Source of the DNA: an uncultured Lachnospiraceae bacterium | GTDB lineage: Bacteria > Bacillota > Clostridia > Lachnospirales > Lachnospiraceae | Assembly (NCBI GenBank): GCA_947626945.1 | Contig: CANQUC010000006.1 | Coordinates: 1 to 64,000 of the forward strand | Reading direction: 5' to 3' | Length of the DNA stretch: 64,000 bases | Shown: positions 25,370 through 34,102 of the stretch, piece by piece | Position numbering within the stretch: position 1 is the stretch's first letter | Layout of the letters: each line of letters starts with the position of its first letter | Notes under the pieces: model-generated | What the model was told of the DNA's origin: nothing | What the model saw: the letters and a program-made list of their open reading frames with translations, nothing else | The model's database searches: none | Position numbers and translations under genes: made by a program

Positions 25370-26266
25370 GTGAATCATATGTTAAAGATCGGATCTCATG
25401 TTGGAATGTCCGGAAAGGATATGTTTTTGAATTCTGTGAAGGAGGCGGTCAGCTACGGCGCCAATACATTCATGGTGTACACAGGCGCGCCCCAGAATAC
25501 AAGGAGAAAGGAACTCTCAGAGCTGAATATCGACGCCGCCCACGCCTATATGCGGGAACACGGCATATCTGAATTTGTGGTGCACGCCCCCTACATCATC
25601 AATCTGGCCAATACCATAAAGCCGGAGACCTTTCAGCTGGCAGTGGAATTTCTTCAGCTGGAGCTTGCCCGCACCACCGCCATGGGCAGCGATATTCTGA
25701 TCCTGCACCCCGGTTCTCATGTAGGGGCCGGTGTGGACGCGGGAATTAAAAAAATCGTAGAGGGATTGAATCAGGTACTTACCGACGACGTCACCTGTAA
25801 GATCGCCCTGGAGACCATGTCCGGAAAAGGGTCTGAGATCGGCAAAAGCTTTGAGGAACTTGCCAGAATCTATGACGGGGTCAGAAGAAAAGATCTGCTT
25901 CGGGTATGCTACGACACATGCCATACCCACGACGCGGGATACGCGGTTGCCGAGGATTTTGACGGAGTGATGGAATACTTTGACAAAATCCTGGGAAAGG
26001 ATCAGATTGCCGTATTCCACATAAACGACAGCAAAAATCCCCGCGGAGCAGCCAAGGACCGCCATGCCAATATTGGCAAAGGAGAAATCGGTTTCCGGGC
26101 TCTTTACAAAATCGTACATCATCCGGATTTTACAGACATACCCAAGATTCTGGAAACGCCCTATCTGGATTCTTTGGACGGACAGCCCCGCGCGATTCCT
26201 CCCTACAAGGAAGAAATCGCCATGTTCAAAGGCCCTCTTCCCCTTTCGGAATCAGAGGACCATTAA
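25370..26266 (+). CDS. nfo: Endonuclease IV (AP endonuclease)
   Basis: Zinc-dependent AP endonuclease that cuts DNA at abasic sites in base-excision repair. 298 residues if started at GTG 25370, 295 at ATG 25379. The Zn-binding set is seen in [59 protein letters not shown] and ILETPY. The ribosome site AGAAAGGA (25341-25348) is separated from the start by a small hairpin, so the start choice is uncertain. The 3' end overlaps the convergent EamA gene by 15 bases. Confidence 0.95.
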   Translation: MNHMLKIGSHVGMSGKDMFLNSVKEAVSYGANTFMVYTGAPQNTRRKELSELNIDAAHAYMREHGISEFVVHAPYIINLANTIKPETFQLAVEFLQLELARTTAMGSDILILHPGSHVGAGVDAGIKKIVEGLNQVLTDDVTCKIALETMSGKGSEIGKSFEELARIYDGVRRKDLLRVCYDTCHTHDAGYAVAEDFDGVMEYFDKILGKDQIAVFHINDSKNPRGAAKDRHANIGKGEIGFRALYKIVHHPDFTDIPKILETPYLDSLDGQPRAIPPYKEEIAMFKGPLPLSESEDH

Positions 26267-26665
26267 GATTGTGCCAAGAGCGATCAGCACACATCCCGCC
26301 GCTGACTTCAGGGTGATCTTTTCATGAAGAAACAGGGCGGCAAGAACCAGGGTGATCACCACGCTGAGCTTGTCAACAGGCACCACTTTGGACGCCTCGC
26401 CCAGCTGCAGCGCCCGGTAATAGCAAAGCCAGGACGCGCCTGTGGCAAGACCGGACAGGATCAGAAAGATCCAGCTTTTTGTATTGATCTGAAAAATTCC
26501 GCCCTGGCTGTTTGTCAGAAACACCATGCCCCAGGCCAGAAACACAACGACTACCGTTCTGACGGCAGTGGCCAGACTGGAATTGACGCCTTCAATTCCG
26601 ATTTTGGCCAGTATGGATGTCAGAGCGGCAAACAGCGCCGACAACAAAGCAAGCAACAGCCACAT
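26252..26665 (-). CDS. Small EamA-family membrane transporter
   Basis: A half-size drug/metabolite transporter (EamA, DMT superfamily) of 137 residues. About four or five membrane helices: starts [18 protein letters not shown], with later segments around [17 protein letters not shown] and [10 protein letters not shown], ending [13 protein letters not shown]. As single-domain forms it probably works as a dimer. Start taken at ATG 26665 with GAGAGGAAG upstream; a longer form from 26713 adds MNQMMKRTVSERKKKH, which is basic but not typical. The longest frame would start inside the rubrerythrin terminator and is rejected. Substrate unknown. Confidence 0.82.
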   Translation of the reverse strand: MWLLLALLSALFAALTSILAKIGIEGVNSSLATAVRTVVVVFLAWGMVFLTNSQGGIFQINTKSWIFLILSGLATGASWLCYYRALQLGEASKVVPVDKLSVVITLVLAALFLHEKITLKSAAGCVLIALGTILMVL

Positions 26666-26716
26666 ATGTTTTTTCTTCCTCTCAGATACAGTTCTTTTCA
26701 TCATTTGATTCATCGT

Positions 26717-26760
26717 AAAAACGCCCCGTTCTCCGACAGATCTTATCGGCACGGGGCGCT
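26717..26760 (-). terminator. Terminator after the rubrerythrin gene
   Basis: CGCCCCGT (26722-26729) pairs with ACGGGGCG (26751-26758), plus an inner CCGA/TCGG; on the minus strand it is followed by TTTTT. It lies between the rubrerythrin stop and the EamA gene. Confidence 0.85.
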
Positions 26761-26780
26761 GTTTCTCCTTACGTCTTCCG

Positions 26781-27389
26781 CTAACACATCACGCTTGGCT
26801 CAATGGTATTGAGCTTCAGATTGTAAAAATAGCCCTGATCGTGTCTGCATACCGGGCAGCGTTTGGGCGCCTCCAGTCCGTTGACAATATGTCCGCAGTT
26901 CAGGCAGATCCAGCTGGTCTCATTTGCCGATGTAAACAAAAAACCCTGTTCAATCAGATCGGCAAACCGGCCAAAACGATCGCCGTGAGTCTTTTCAATA
27001 TCCGCAATCTGGTAAAAGGAATGGGACACTGCCGTAAAGCCCTCTTGTCTGGCAATATCGCCAAAGGTTTTGTATACCGGCTCATACTCTTCATATTCGT
27101 TGTGCTGGGCCGCCCGCAGCAGCTCCGCAACATTGTCGTGGATGTCTACCGGATAACCGCCGTTTACCGTAATGGTCTCTCCCGCCAGTTTTTTCAGGTG
27201 ATTATAGAAAATTTCCCCATGTTCCTTTTCCTGGTTTGCCGTAAACTGAAAGACCGCGGAGACCACATACAGACCGGCTTTTTTTGCCTGCTGCGCCCCA
27301 AAGGTATAGCGGTTTCTTGCCTGGCTTTCTCCCGCAAAGGCCCGCATCAGATTTTCCTTGGTTCTGCTCTCTTTAAAATCAACTGCCAT
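26781..27389 (-). CDS. rbr: Rubrerythrin
   Basis: Non-heme iron peroxidase that removes hydrogen peroxide in anaerobes. 202 residues. Residues ~1-150 are the ferritin-like four-helix di-iron domain (LMRAFAGESQARNRYTFGAQQ, HGE, EYEEYEPVYKTF, IEKTHGDRFG); residues ~160-202 are the rubredoxin part with CLNCGHIVNG ... CPVCRHDQ binding one iron. Start: ATG at 27389, which has GGAGGAAATT before it; the upstream ATG of the longer frame lies in that site. An inverted repeat lies in its leader. No PerR box was recognised. Confidence 0.95.
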   Translation of the reverse strand: MAVDFKESRTKENLMRAFAGESQARNRYTFGAQQAKKAGLYVVSAVFQFTANQEKEHGEIFYNHLKKLAGETITVNGGYPVDIHDNVAELLRAAQHNEYEEYEPVYKTFGDIARQEGFTAVSHSFYQIADIEKTHGDRFGRFADLIEQGFLFTSANETSWICLNCGHIVNGLEAPKRCPVCRHDQGYFYNLKLNTIEPSVMC

Positions 27390-27397
27390 AATTTCCT

Positions 27398-27460
27398 CCA
27401 TTTCTCACAATACAGATTTTTGCTGTAAAATAGTCCTGATTTAGTATTTGTGAGAAGTGG
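27398..27460. repeat. Inverted repeat in the rubrerythrin leader
   Basis: Arms 27398-27410 and 27448-27460 are 13 bases, with 12 complementary positions, 37 bases apart. The arm next to the gene borders the ribosome site. A small hairpin (ACAG/CTGT) lies in the loop. It may be an operator or an RNA structure; no vegetative promoter of clear quality was found. Confidence 0.5.
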
Positions 27461-27503
27461 AAAGAATATACAACAGACTTCTGCCACATTTTTGGAATTT
27501 TTA

Positions 27504-30500
27504 CTACACATTTTTTACCGTTGCAATGTCCACCATGGTCAAAGTAGTCACGTCGGCGTTTTCCAGACTGGAAACAAGAGCAAAAGCCGTATCCAGGCTG
27601 GTCAGCACATTGACGCCGGTCTCAATGGCGTTGCGGCGGATCTGGAATCCGTCATGGCTGCGGACGCTGCCCTGGTTGGGAATATCAATGACCAGATCGA
27701 TCTTATGGCCATAGATCAGATCCAGGATATTGGGCGATTCCTCCTCCAGCTTTCTTGTGCGGCGCACCTCAACTCCATGGTCGGCAAAGTACTGTTGGGT
27801 GCCCTTTGTAGAATAGATCAGATAGCCCAGCGTCTGAAAACGCTTTGCCAGCTCAAGAGCGTCTGCCTTTTCGGAATCCTTGACGGTCATGATCATCTGC
27901 TTATGTTTGGGCAGCGCTACGCCGGCTCCCAGAAATGCCTTATACAGCGCCTCGTCAAAGCTTTTGGCTATGCCAAGCACTTCGCCGGTGGATTTCATTT
28001 CCGGTCCCAGGCTGATGTCCGCGCCCCGTAGCTTTTCAAAGGAAAATACCGGCATCTTTACCGCAATGTAATCTGCCTCCCGCTGAAGCCCCGGCGTATA
28101 GCCAAGCTCCCGGATCTTTTTGCCCACGATCACCTGCGTGGCAAGGGAGACAATGGGAATCCCCGTCACCTTGCTGATATAGGGAACCGTCCGGCTGGAA
28201 CGGGGATTGACCTCGATCACATACACCTCATCGTCGCAGACAATAAACTGAATATTGATCATTCCGATCACATGAAGGGATCTGGCCAGCCGTCTGGTGT
28301 ACTCCACAATGGTATCTCTGCTCTTCTTGGAAATCGTCTGGGCAGGATAAACGGAAATACTGTCTCCGGAATGAACGCCTGCCCGCTCTATATGTTCCAT
28401 AATACCGGGGATCAGAATATCCTCCCCGTCACAGACCGCGTCTACCTCCAGCTCTTTGCCCATCAGGTATTTGTCTACCAGAATGGGATGCTCCTGGGTA
28501 AACCGGTTGATGATTCCGATAAATTCATCAATATCCTGATCGCAGATGGCAATCTGCATCCCCTGGCCGCCCAGCACATAGGAAGGACGTACCAGCACCG
28601 GATATCCAAGCTCGGCGGCGGCGGCTTTGGCTTCCTCCGCTGTAAAGACAGTATGCCCTGCCGGTCTTGGGATCCGGCACTGCTCCAGGATTTCGTCAAA
28701 CAGTTCCCGGTCTTCGGCGGCGTCCACATTTTCCGCGGAGGTACCCAGAATCGGAACGCCCATCTTCATCAGACTCTCGGTCAGCTTGATGGCGGTCTGA
28801 CCGCCAAACTGCACCACCGCTCCGTCCGGCCGTTCCAGCTCCACAATGTTTTCCACATCCTCCGGAGTCAGAGGCTCAAAATACAGCTTATCCGCAATGT
28901 CAAAATCCGTGCTCACGGTTTCCGGGTTGTTGTTGACAATGATGGTCTCATAGCCTGCCCTGGAAAAGGCCCATGTGCTGTGGACGGAACAATAGTCAAA
29001 CTCAATGCCCTGGCCGATGCGGATGGGCCCGGAGCCAAGCACCAGCACCTTTTTCCGGGGCCGTGTTTTGATCAGTTCGTTTTCGCTGCCAAACACGGAA
29101 TAATAATAGGGCGTACTGGCGGCAAACTCCGCGGCGCAGGTATCCACCATCTTAAAGGCCGCGCGGATGCCGTATTTCTCCCGCAGCTTTTTGATTTCCA
29201 TTTCGGATCTGCCGGTAAGCTTTGCGATCACGCAGTCAGGAAATTCAATGCGTTTCGCCTCTTTCAGCAGCTCTTTCGTAAGAGGCTGGGATTTCAGCCG
29301 CTGTTCCATCTCCACCAGAATGGCAATCTTATCAATAAACCAAATATCGATCTTGGTATATTCATGGATGGTCTCGTAGGGAATCCCCCGGCGAAGAGCC
29401 TCCGCGATCACGAAAATCCGGCGGTCATCTACCCTGTGAAGCTTTTTCAACAGCTTTTCCCGGGAAAGATCCGCGTAATCCTCTACGATCAGACTGTCTA
29501 CATGCTGTTCCAGGGAGCGGAGGGCTTTCATCAGCGCGCCTTCAAAATTGTTGCAGATACTCATGACTTCGCCGGTGGCTTTCATCTGAGTGGTCAGCTT
29601 TCTGCTGGCGGAAATAAATTTGTCAAATGGCAGCCGGGGGATCTTTACCACACAGTAATCCAGCATAGGCTCAAAGCTTGCGTAGGTCTTGTGGGTAATG
29701 GCGTTTTTGATCTCATCCAGGGTGTATCCCAGGGCGATCTTGGCCGCCACCTTGGCGATGGGATATCCTGTGGCCTTGGAGGCAAGGGCGGAGCTGCGGC
29801 TTACACGGGGGTTTACCTCTATGACACAGTACTCAAAGCTGTCGGGATGCAGGGCAAACTGCACGTTGCAGCCGCCGGTGATCTTCAGCTCATTGATGAT
29901 ATTCAGTGCCGAGGAGCGCAGCATCTGATACTCCTTGTCTCCCAGAGTCTGGGAAGGAGCCACCACAATGCTGTCTCCGGTATGAACCCCTACCGGATCG
30001 ATGTTTTCCATATTACAAACGGTGATACAGTTTCCCGCGGCATCCCGCATCACCTCATATTCAATTTCTTTCCAGCCGGCAATACAGCGCTCCACCAGCA
30101 CCTGTCCCACACGGCTTAAGCGGAGTCCGTTGGCCAGAATCTCCGTCAGCTCCTCTTCGTTGTTGGCGATACCGCCGCCGCTGCCTCCCAGCGTATAGGC
30201 AGGCCGAAGCACCACCGGGTAACCGATGGTATTGGTAAAGGCAATGCCGTCCTCAATGTTGGTGACTACCTGGGAAGGCGCGCAGGGCTCGCCGATCTTT
30301 TCCATAGTCAGCTTGAATTCTTCCCGGTCCTCCGCCTTTTTGATGGTCTCCGGCTTTGTTCCGATCAGATTCACGCCGTTTTTCTTCAAAAATCCGGATT
30401 CCTCCAGCTCCATGGCCAGATTCAGCGCCGCCTGGCCTCCAAGAGTGGGCAGTACGCTGTCCGGTTTTTCCTTTTCTATGATTTTTTCCAGAACCGGCGC

Positions 30501-30710
30501 CGTCAGAGGTTCGATATACACATGATCCGCAATGTCCTTGTCTGTCATGATGGTAGCGGGATTGGAGTTTACCAGCACCACGCAGATCCCTTCTTCTTTC
30601 AGGGAGCGGCATGCCTGTGTGCCCGCATAGTCAAATTCCGCCGCCTGGCCGATGACAATGGGGCCGGATCCGATCACAAGAACTTTTTTTATGCTGGGAT
30701 TTTTCGGCAT
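27504..30710 (-). CDS. carB: Carbamoyl-phosphate synthase, large subunit
   Basis: Makes carbamoyl phosphate from bicarbonate, ammonia (from CarA) and two ATP, feeding arginine and pyrimidine synthesis. 1068 residues: two ATP-grasp halves (residues ~1-400 and ~550-940), each with its own GSGPI / IGQG / EFDY element (GSGPIVIGQAAEFDYAG at 14, GSGPIRIGQGIEFDYC near 560), an oligomerisation part between, and a C-terminal allosteric domain. It overlaps carA by one base. A frame of 615 codons on the opposite strand inside it is not a gene. Confidence 0.98.
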   Translation of the reverse strand: MPKNPSIKKVLVIGSGPIVIGQAAEFDYAGTQACRSLKEEGICVVLVNSNPATIMTDKDIADHVYIEPLTAPVLEKIIEKEKPDSVLPTLGGQAALNLAMELEESGFLKKNGVNLIGTKPETIKKAEDREEFKLTMEKIGEPCAPSQVVTNIEDGIAFTNTIGYPVVLRPAYTLGGSGGGIANNEEELTEILANGLRLSRVGQVLVERCIAGWKEIEYEVMRDAAGNCITVCNMENIDPVGVHTGDSIVVAPSQTLGDKEYQMLRSSALNIINELKITGGCNVQFALHPDSFEYCVIEVNPRVSRSSALASKATGYPIAKVAAKIALGYTLDEIKNAITHKTYASFEPMLDYCVVKIPRLPFDKFISASRKLTTQMKATGEVMSICNNFEGALMKALRSLEQHVDSLIVEDYADLSREKLLKKLHRVDDRRIFVIAEALRRGIPYETIHEYTKIDIWFIDKIAILVEMEQRLKSQPLTKELLKEAKRIEFPDCVIAKLTGRSEMEIKKLREKYGIRAAFKMVDTCAAEFAASTPYYYSVFGSENELIKTRPRKKVLVLGSGPIRIGQGIEFDYCSVHSTWAFSRAGYETIIVNNNPETVSTDFDIADKLYFEPLTPEDVENIVELERPDGAVVQFGGQTAIKLTESLMKMGVPILGTSAENVDAAEDRELFDEILEQCRIPRPAGHTVFTAEEAKAAAAELGYPVLVRPSYVLGGQGMQIAICDQDIDEFIGIINRFTQEHPILVDKYLMGKELEVDAVCDGEDILIPGIMEHIERAGVHSGDSISVYPAQTISKKSRDTIVEYTRRLARSLHVIGMINIQFIVCDDEVYVIEVNPRSSRTVPYISKVTGIPIVSLATQVIVGKKIRELGYTPGLQREADYIAVKMPVFSFEKLRGADISLGPEMKSTGEVLGIAKSFDEALYKAFLGAGVALPKHKQMIMTVKDSEKADALELAKRFQTLGYLIYSTKGTQQYFADHGVEVRRTRKLEEESPNILDLIYGHKIDLVIDIPNQGSVRSHDGFQIRRNAIETGVNVLTSLDTAFALVSSLENADVTTLTMVDIATVKNV

Positions 30711-31783
30711 TATCTTGTCACCTCCATCATTTTCAGAAACCGGTCAAACAAATAGGCGGAATCCTGAGGGCCCGGGCATGCCTCCGGATGAAACTGGACC
30801 GTAAAGATATTTTTGTCGTGATACCGCAGGCCTTCTACCGTCCCGTCGTTTACGTTGACAAATGCCACTTCCGCAACCGACTTGTCCATATTTTCCGTAT
30901 CCACCACATAACCGTGGTTTTGAGAGGAAATATACACTCTTCCTGTCTCCAGATCTTTTACCGGGTGATTGCCGCCCCGGTGACCGTATTTCATTTTATG
31001 GGTATCGGCGCCGTTTGCCAGCGCCATCAGCTGATGTCCGAGACAAATGGCAAATATGGGCACGTCCGAGCGGTACAGCTTTTTCAGTTCCTCAATGATC
31101 TCAACGCATTCCTTGGGATCTCCGGGACCGTTGGAAAGCATAATGCCGTCCGGATTGTCCGCCAGTATCTGTTCCGCCGTTGTGTGAGCGGGATAAACCG
31201 TTACCTGGCAGCCACGCTGATTTAAGGATCTGGCAATGTTTTGTTTGGCCCCCAGATCCAGCAGCGCCACTTTTCTGCCTGTACCCGGCAGCACATAAGT
31301 CTCCCGGCAGGTAACCCGTTCCACTACCTTTCCGGTTTTGTATTCTTTCAGCCTGGGAAGAATCGTATGAAGATCAAACGCTTCGTTGACGGTGATCATG
31401 CCGTTCATGGTACCTTTTTCACGGAGCAGCTTGGTCAGCGCTCTGGTATCGATGCCGGCGATCCCGGGGATGTCATATTTGAACAGAAAATCCTGAATTG
31501 TTGCCTGACTTCTGAAATTGCTTGGCAATCGGCTGAGCTCCCGGACAATGTAACCGTCCGGCCAGGGCCTGGCCGACTCCATATCCTCATAGCAAATGCC
31601 GTAGTTGCCGATCAGCGGATAGGTCATCACCACTGCCTGTCCGGCATAAGATGGATCTGTCAGCACTTCCAGATAACCGGTCATGGAGGTATTGAACACA
31701 ATCTCGCTGATCACGTCTTTCTGGGCGCCAATGCTGATTCCCTCAAACACGGTTCCATCTTCCAGAATTAAAAATGCCTTCAT
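30710..31783 (-). CDS. carA: Carbamoyl-phosphate synthase, small subunit (glutaminase)
   Basis: Releases ammonia from glutamine for CarB. 357 residues: the N-terminal CPSase domain (residues 1-150, with TGYLEVLTDPSYAGQ) and a class I amidotransferase domain with the nucleophile in FAICLGHQLM near residue 240 and the His in QFHPEACPG near 338. ATG at 31783 with AGGTGATGACAG before it. Preceded by a promoter with a structured leader of ~130 bases. Confidence 0.97.
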   Translation of the reverse strand: MKAFLILEDGTVFEGISIGAQKDVISEIVFNTSMTGYLEVLTDPSYAGQAVVMTYPLIGNYGICYEDMESARPWPDGYIVRELSRLPSNFRSQATIQDFLFKYDIPGIAGIDTRALTKLLREKGTMNGMITVNEAFDLHTILPRLKEYKTGKVVERVTCRETYVLPGTGRKVALLDLGAKQNIARSLNQRGCQVTVYPAHTTAEQILADNPDGIMLSNGPGDPKECVEIIEELKKLYRSDVPIFAICLGHQLMALANGADTHKMKYGHRGGNHPVKDLETGRVYISSQNHGYVVDTENMDKSVAEVAFVNVNDGTVEGLRYHDKNIFTVQFHPEACPGPQDSAYLFDRFLKMMEVTR

Positions 31784-31811
31784 CTGTCATCACCTGACCC
31801 TTCAAACGAAC

Positions 31812-31871
31812 CTTCTGTTTTTGGGCAAATATACGGTTTTATTTGAATTTGCCCAAAAAAAAAGACAGAAG
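31812..31871. repeat. Leader hairpin upstream of carA
   Basis: Two arms, 31812-31830 and 31847-31871, form a long imperfect stem with CTTCTGT/ACAGAAG at the base and GGGCAAAT/ATTTGCCC near a 16-base loop. On the carA transcript a run of nine T lies within the left arm (right arm on the plus strand). A weaker upstream hairpin (GTTTGC/GCATAC) precedes that T run, which would make an alternative terminator. Looks like an attenuator; mechanism not known. Confidence 0.55.
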
Positions 31872-31919
31872 TATGCCTTTTTGCAAACAAATTTACTCTC
31901 GTTTTTTGTGATTTTTTCT

Positions 31920-31948
31920 ATCTTACCACATCATCTATTGGGTTGCAA
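31920..31948 (-). promoter_or_regulatory. Promoter of carAB
   Basis: TTGCAA (31943-31948) and TAAGAT (31920-31925) on the minus strand with 17 bases between. The transcript would start near 31912 and carry a ~130-base leader. Confidence 0.7.
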
Positions 31949-31960
31949 GAGATTTTCAAC

Positions 31961-32004
31961 AAAAAAAGCTATGCAGCAGGCCCGGCCATCTGCATAACTT
32001 TTTT
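31961..32004. terminator. Terminator after the sleC-like gene
   Basis: TATGCAG pairs with CTGCATA around a GC-rich inner stem; it is flanked by seven A on the left and six T on the right, so it can work in both directions. On the minus strand it ends the sleC-like transcript ahead of the carA promoter. Confidence 0.85.
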
Positions 32005-32013
32005 ATGAGCGTC

Positions 32014-33276
32014 TTAATTCAGCTCCGCGATCCTGCTGATTCCCACATAGATCTCCGACAGCTTATACCAGGTAGAATAATCCACAGTACCGGACTGTCC
32101 AAGCTTAAAGATCTCCTGGAATTTCCGTACCGCCTGCTGGGTTGCCGGACCGTAGATGCCGTCCACAGCAATGGGCGGAATGGCGCTGTATACTTCGCCC
32201 ACGGCATTCAAAAGCTCCTGTACCTGGCTGACCTCCTCTCCCCGGTCGCCTACTGTCAGGTTTCTGCCCGGATAGGAGGACGGCACGCCGGACACTGCTT
32301 CCGCGCTGTTGATGTAAACAGATTCCCCGTAGTAATACCGAAGGATCTCCAAAGCGGTATAATTCTGATCTCCCAGATATTTGGAACCCCACTGGGACAT
32401 CCAGTTTGGACAGGTAGTACGGTTGCCGTCACAGTATTGGGTCAGCAGAGGCTGCAGTACGTTTGGTCTGGACACATAGCTGGTAAACAGCTCATCTACG
32501 ATACGGGAAATGTTTTCAAAAATGTTTCTGCCATGGATCCACTTATGGTCATAGGCCGTGGAGGAGGTGATGGTAAACTGATAGCCCTTGTTCCGGTACC
32601 ATTCCGTAAAAACCCGGTTCAGGGTAAAGGACATGATGGCGATCACATTGGCCCGGATGGTTTCCTCGGGCCAGGTTGCGTAAATCTCGCTGCTTGCCAC
32701 ATTTTTGATGTAATCCTTATAGCGCACATAATAATCCGTGGCGGCCGAATCGCTTGGCGGACCGTCGTGGACAACCACAAATTCCGGCACCACCACCCGC
32801 GTCAGAACAATCTCGCCTGTCTCCGATACCGGCTTGATCTCCGCCTCCGCGATCTTGGGCGGATAATCCCCAAACAGGGTGTGGGGGCCAATGTCGATGC
32901 CCTGCGCCTGCCCTGACACCTCCCGCGGGGTCATGATCACAGGCTGAATGGAGGTTTCATTTGGAAGCAGTTCCGATCCGGTAATGTCAACAGGCTCATA
33001 GCCGTCCGCTTCCACATGAAGGGTATATTCCGAATAAGGCTGCACCTCACTGGGCTGCAGACTGTACTGCAGGGGAGGCGCGGGAAGCTGGATCTCATCG
33101 GTCTGCCCGTTTTCGTTTGTGGTGACGCTTGTAACAGAACCGGTTGGATCGCCGGAATAAGTAATGTTGATCACGGCATTTTCAATGGGAATTAAGTTCA
33201 CGCCGGAATTTACGCTGACGGTCAGTGTGCCGCTGTCTGTTTCGTTCTGCAGCATGGAAAGCATTTTTTCGCGCAT
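32014..33276 (-). CDS. sleC: Spore cortex-lytic enzyme SleC-like protein (SpoIID-like plus peptidoglycan-binding domain)
   Basis: A 420-residue protein with the layout of clostridial SleC, which degrades the spore cortex during germination after cleavage by Csp proteases. Residues ~15-130 form a carboxypeptidase-regulatory-like, Pro/Thr-rich region (GTLTVSVNSGVNLIPIENA...). Residues ~180-290 resemble a SpoIID/lytic transglycosylase core with IKNVASSEIYATWPEE, where the Glu is the probable acid. Residues ~345-415 are a PG_binding_1 domain (AVDGIYGPATQQAV). No signal peptide is obvious, as is true for SleC-like forms made in the sporangium. Csp genes are not in the window. The start sits at the end of a terminator hairpin; GAGG of that hairpin is seven bases from ATG. 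Confidence 0.75.
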   Translation of the reverse strand: MREKMLSMLQNETDSGTLTVSVNSGVNLIPIENAVINITYSGDPTGSVTSVTTNENGQTDEIQLPAPPLQYSLQPSEVQPYSEYTLHVEADGYEPVDITGSELLPNETSIQPVIMTPREVSGQAQGIDIGPHTLFGDYPPKIAEAEIKPVSETGEIVLTRVVVPEFVVVHDGPPSDSAATDYYVRYKDYIKNVASSEIYATWPEETIRANVIAIMSFTLNRVFTEWYRNKGYQFTITSSTAYDHKWIHGRNIFENISRIVDELFTSYVSRPNVLQPLLTQYCDGNRTTCPNWMSQWGSKYLGDQNYTALEILRYYYGESVYINSAEAVSGVPSSYPGRNLTVGDRGEEVSQVQELLNAVGEVYSAIPPIAVDGIYGPATQQAVRKFQEIFKLGQSGTVDYSTWYKLSEIYVGISRIAELN

Positions 33277-33281
33277 AAAAA

Positions 33282-33317
33282 AACCTCATAGGGTGTTTTA
33301 CACCATTATATGAGGTT
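33282..33317 (-). terminator. Terminator overlapping the sleC-like start region
   Basis: AACCTCATA (33282-33290) pairs with TATGAGGTT (33309-33317), followed by seven T that run into the ATG of the sleC-like gene on the minus strand. It would end the upstream tcdA transcript; its 3' arm also holds the GAGG that serves as the ribosome site of the sleC-like gene. A TATAAT lies in the loop side (minus strand CATATAATGG). Confidence 0.75.
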
Positions 33318-33336
33318 CCTTAACAAAAAAGAATCG

Positions 33337-34044
33337 CTATGCTTCTGTCAGATCCCGGACCACTTCTCCGGCAATGATCATGCCCGCCACCGCCGGCACA
33401 AAGGCAACCGATCCGGGAACCGGCTTCTTGCCGGCAGCTTCCGGTTCAGCTTTTGGCTGAATGGGTTCTTCTGTGGAATAGACTACTTTTAAATGGGAAA
33501 TCTGACGCTTCCTTAACTCTCGCCGCATAACCCTGGCAAGAGGGCAGACCGAGGTCTCATACAGATCCGCCACCTGAAAAGCCGAGGCGTCCAGCTTGTT
33601 TCCCGCGCCCATGCTGCTGATGATGGGAACGCCGGCAGCTTTGGCGTCCAGGGCAAGCTGGATCTTGGCGGTAACGGTATCCACCGCGTCCACAATATAA
33701 TCATATTGGGAAAAATCAAACTGATCCTTTGTTTCTGGCAGATAAAAGCACGGATAGACCGTCACCTGTATGGATGGATCGATCTCCAGGATCCGGTCTC
33801 TCATGGCGTCAGTTTTATATTGCCCGATTGTTTTGGACGTGGCAATGATCTGGCGGTTCAGATTGGAAGGACTGATTTTGTCCTTGTCGATCAGATCCAG
33901 GGCTCCCAGACCGCATCTTGCAAGCGCCTCAGTGGTATAGCCGCCTACGCCGCCAATGCCGAACACAGCGACTCTCGCGTTTTTCAGTCTGTCCATCCCA
34001 TGATCTCCCAGCAAAAGCCGGGTTCTTGAAAAACGGTCTTCCAT
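33337..34044 (-). CDS. tcdA: tRNA threonylcarbamoyladenosine dehydratase
   Basis: ATP-dependent cyclisation of t6A37 to ct6A37 in tRNAs; E1-like fold of the ThiF/MoeB group. 235 residues. GIGGVGGYTTEALARCG near residue 32 is the ATP loop; DLIDKDKISPSNLNRQ and DAVDTVTAKIQLALDA follow the family. C-terminal VAFVPAVAGMIIAGEVVRDL is a membrane-like helix common in TcdA. AAAGGAG lies before the ATG. It follows the small membrane protein gene and is ended by the hairpin at 33282-33317. Confidence 0.93.
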   Translation of the reverse strand: MEDRFSRTRLLLGDHGMDRLKNARVAVFGIGGVGGYTTEALARCGLGALDLIDKDKISPSNLNRQIIATSKTIGQYKTDAMRDRILEIDPSIQVTVYPCFYLPETKDQFDFSQYDYIVDAVDTVTAKIQLALDAKAAGVPIISSMGAGNKLDASAFQVADLYETSVCPLARVMRRELRKRQISHLKVVYSTEEPIQPKAEPEAAGKKPVPGSVAFVPAVAGMIIAGEVVRDLTEA

Positions 34045-34102
34045 TTTCCGCTCCTTTGGTGATGCCGCCTGTGAGACTGATTTTGATCTGTATCAGGCAG
34101 GA

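Noticed and set aside
26666..26752. Longer N-terminus of the EamA protein
   Set aside because: The upstream start would lie inside the terminator of the rubrerythrin gene.
28272..30119. A 615-codon open frame on the plus strand opposite carB
   Set aside because: It lies fully inside carB, a complete and conserved gene; it has no ribosome site or known domain, and long antisense frames are common at this base composition.
31784..31950. A PyrR-binding attenuator before carA
   Set aside because: The hairpins do not have the known PyrR-binding loop sequence; only the general attenuator layout is supported.
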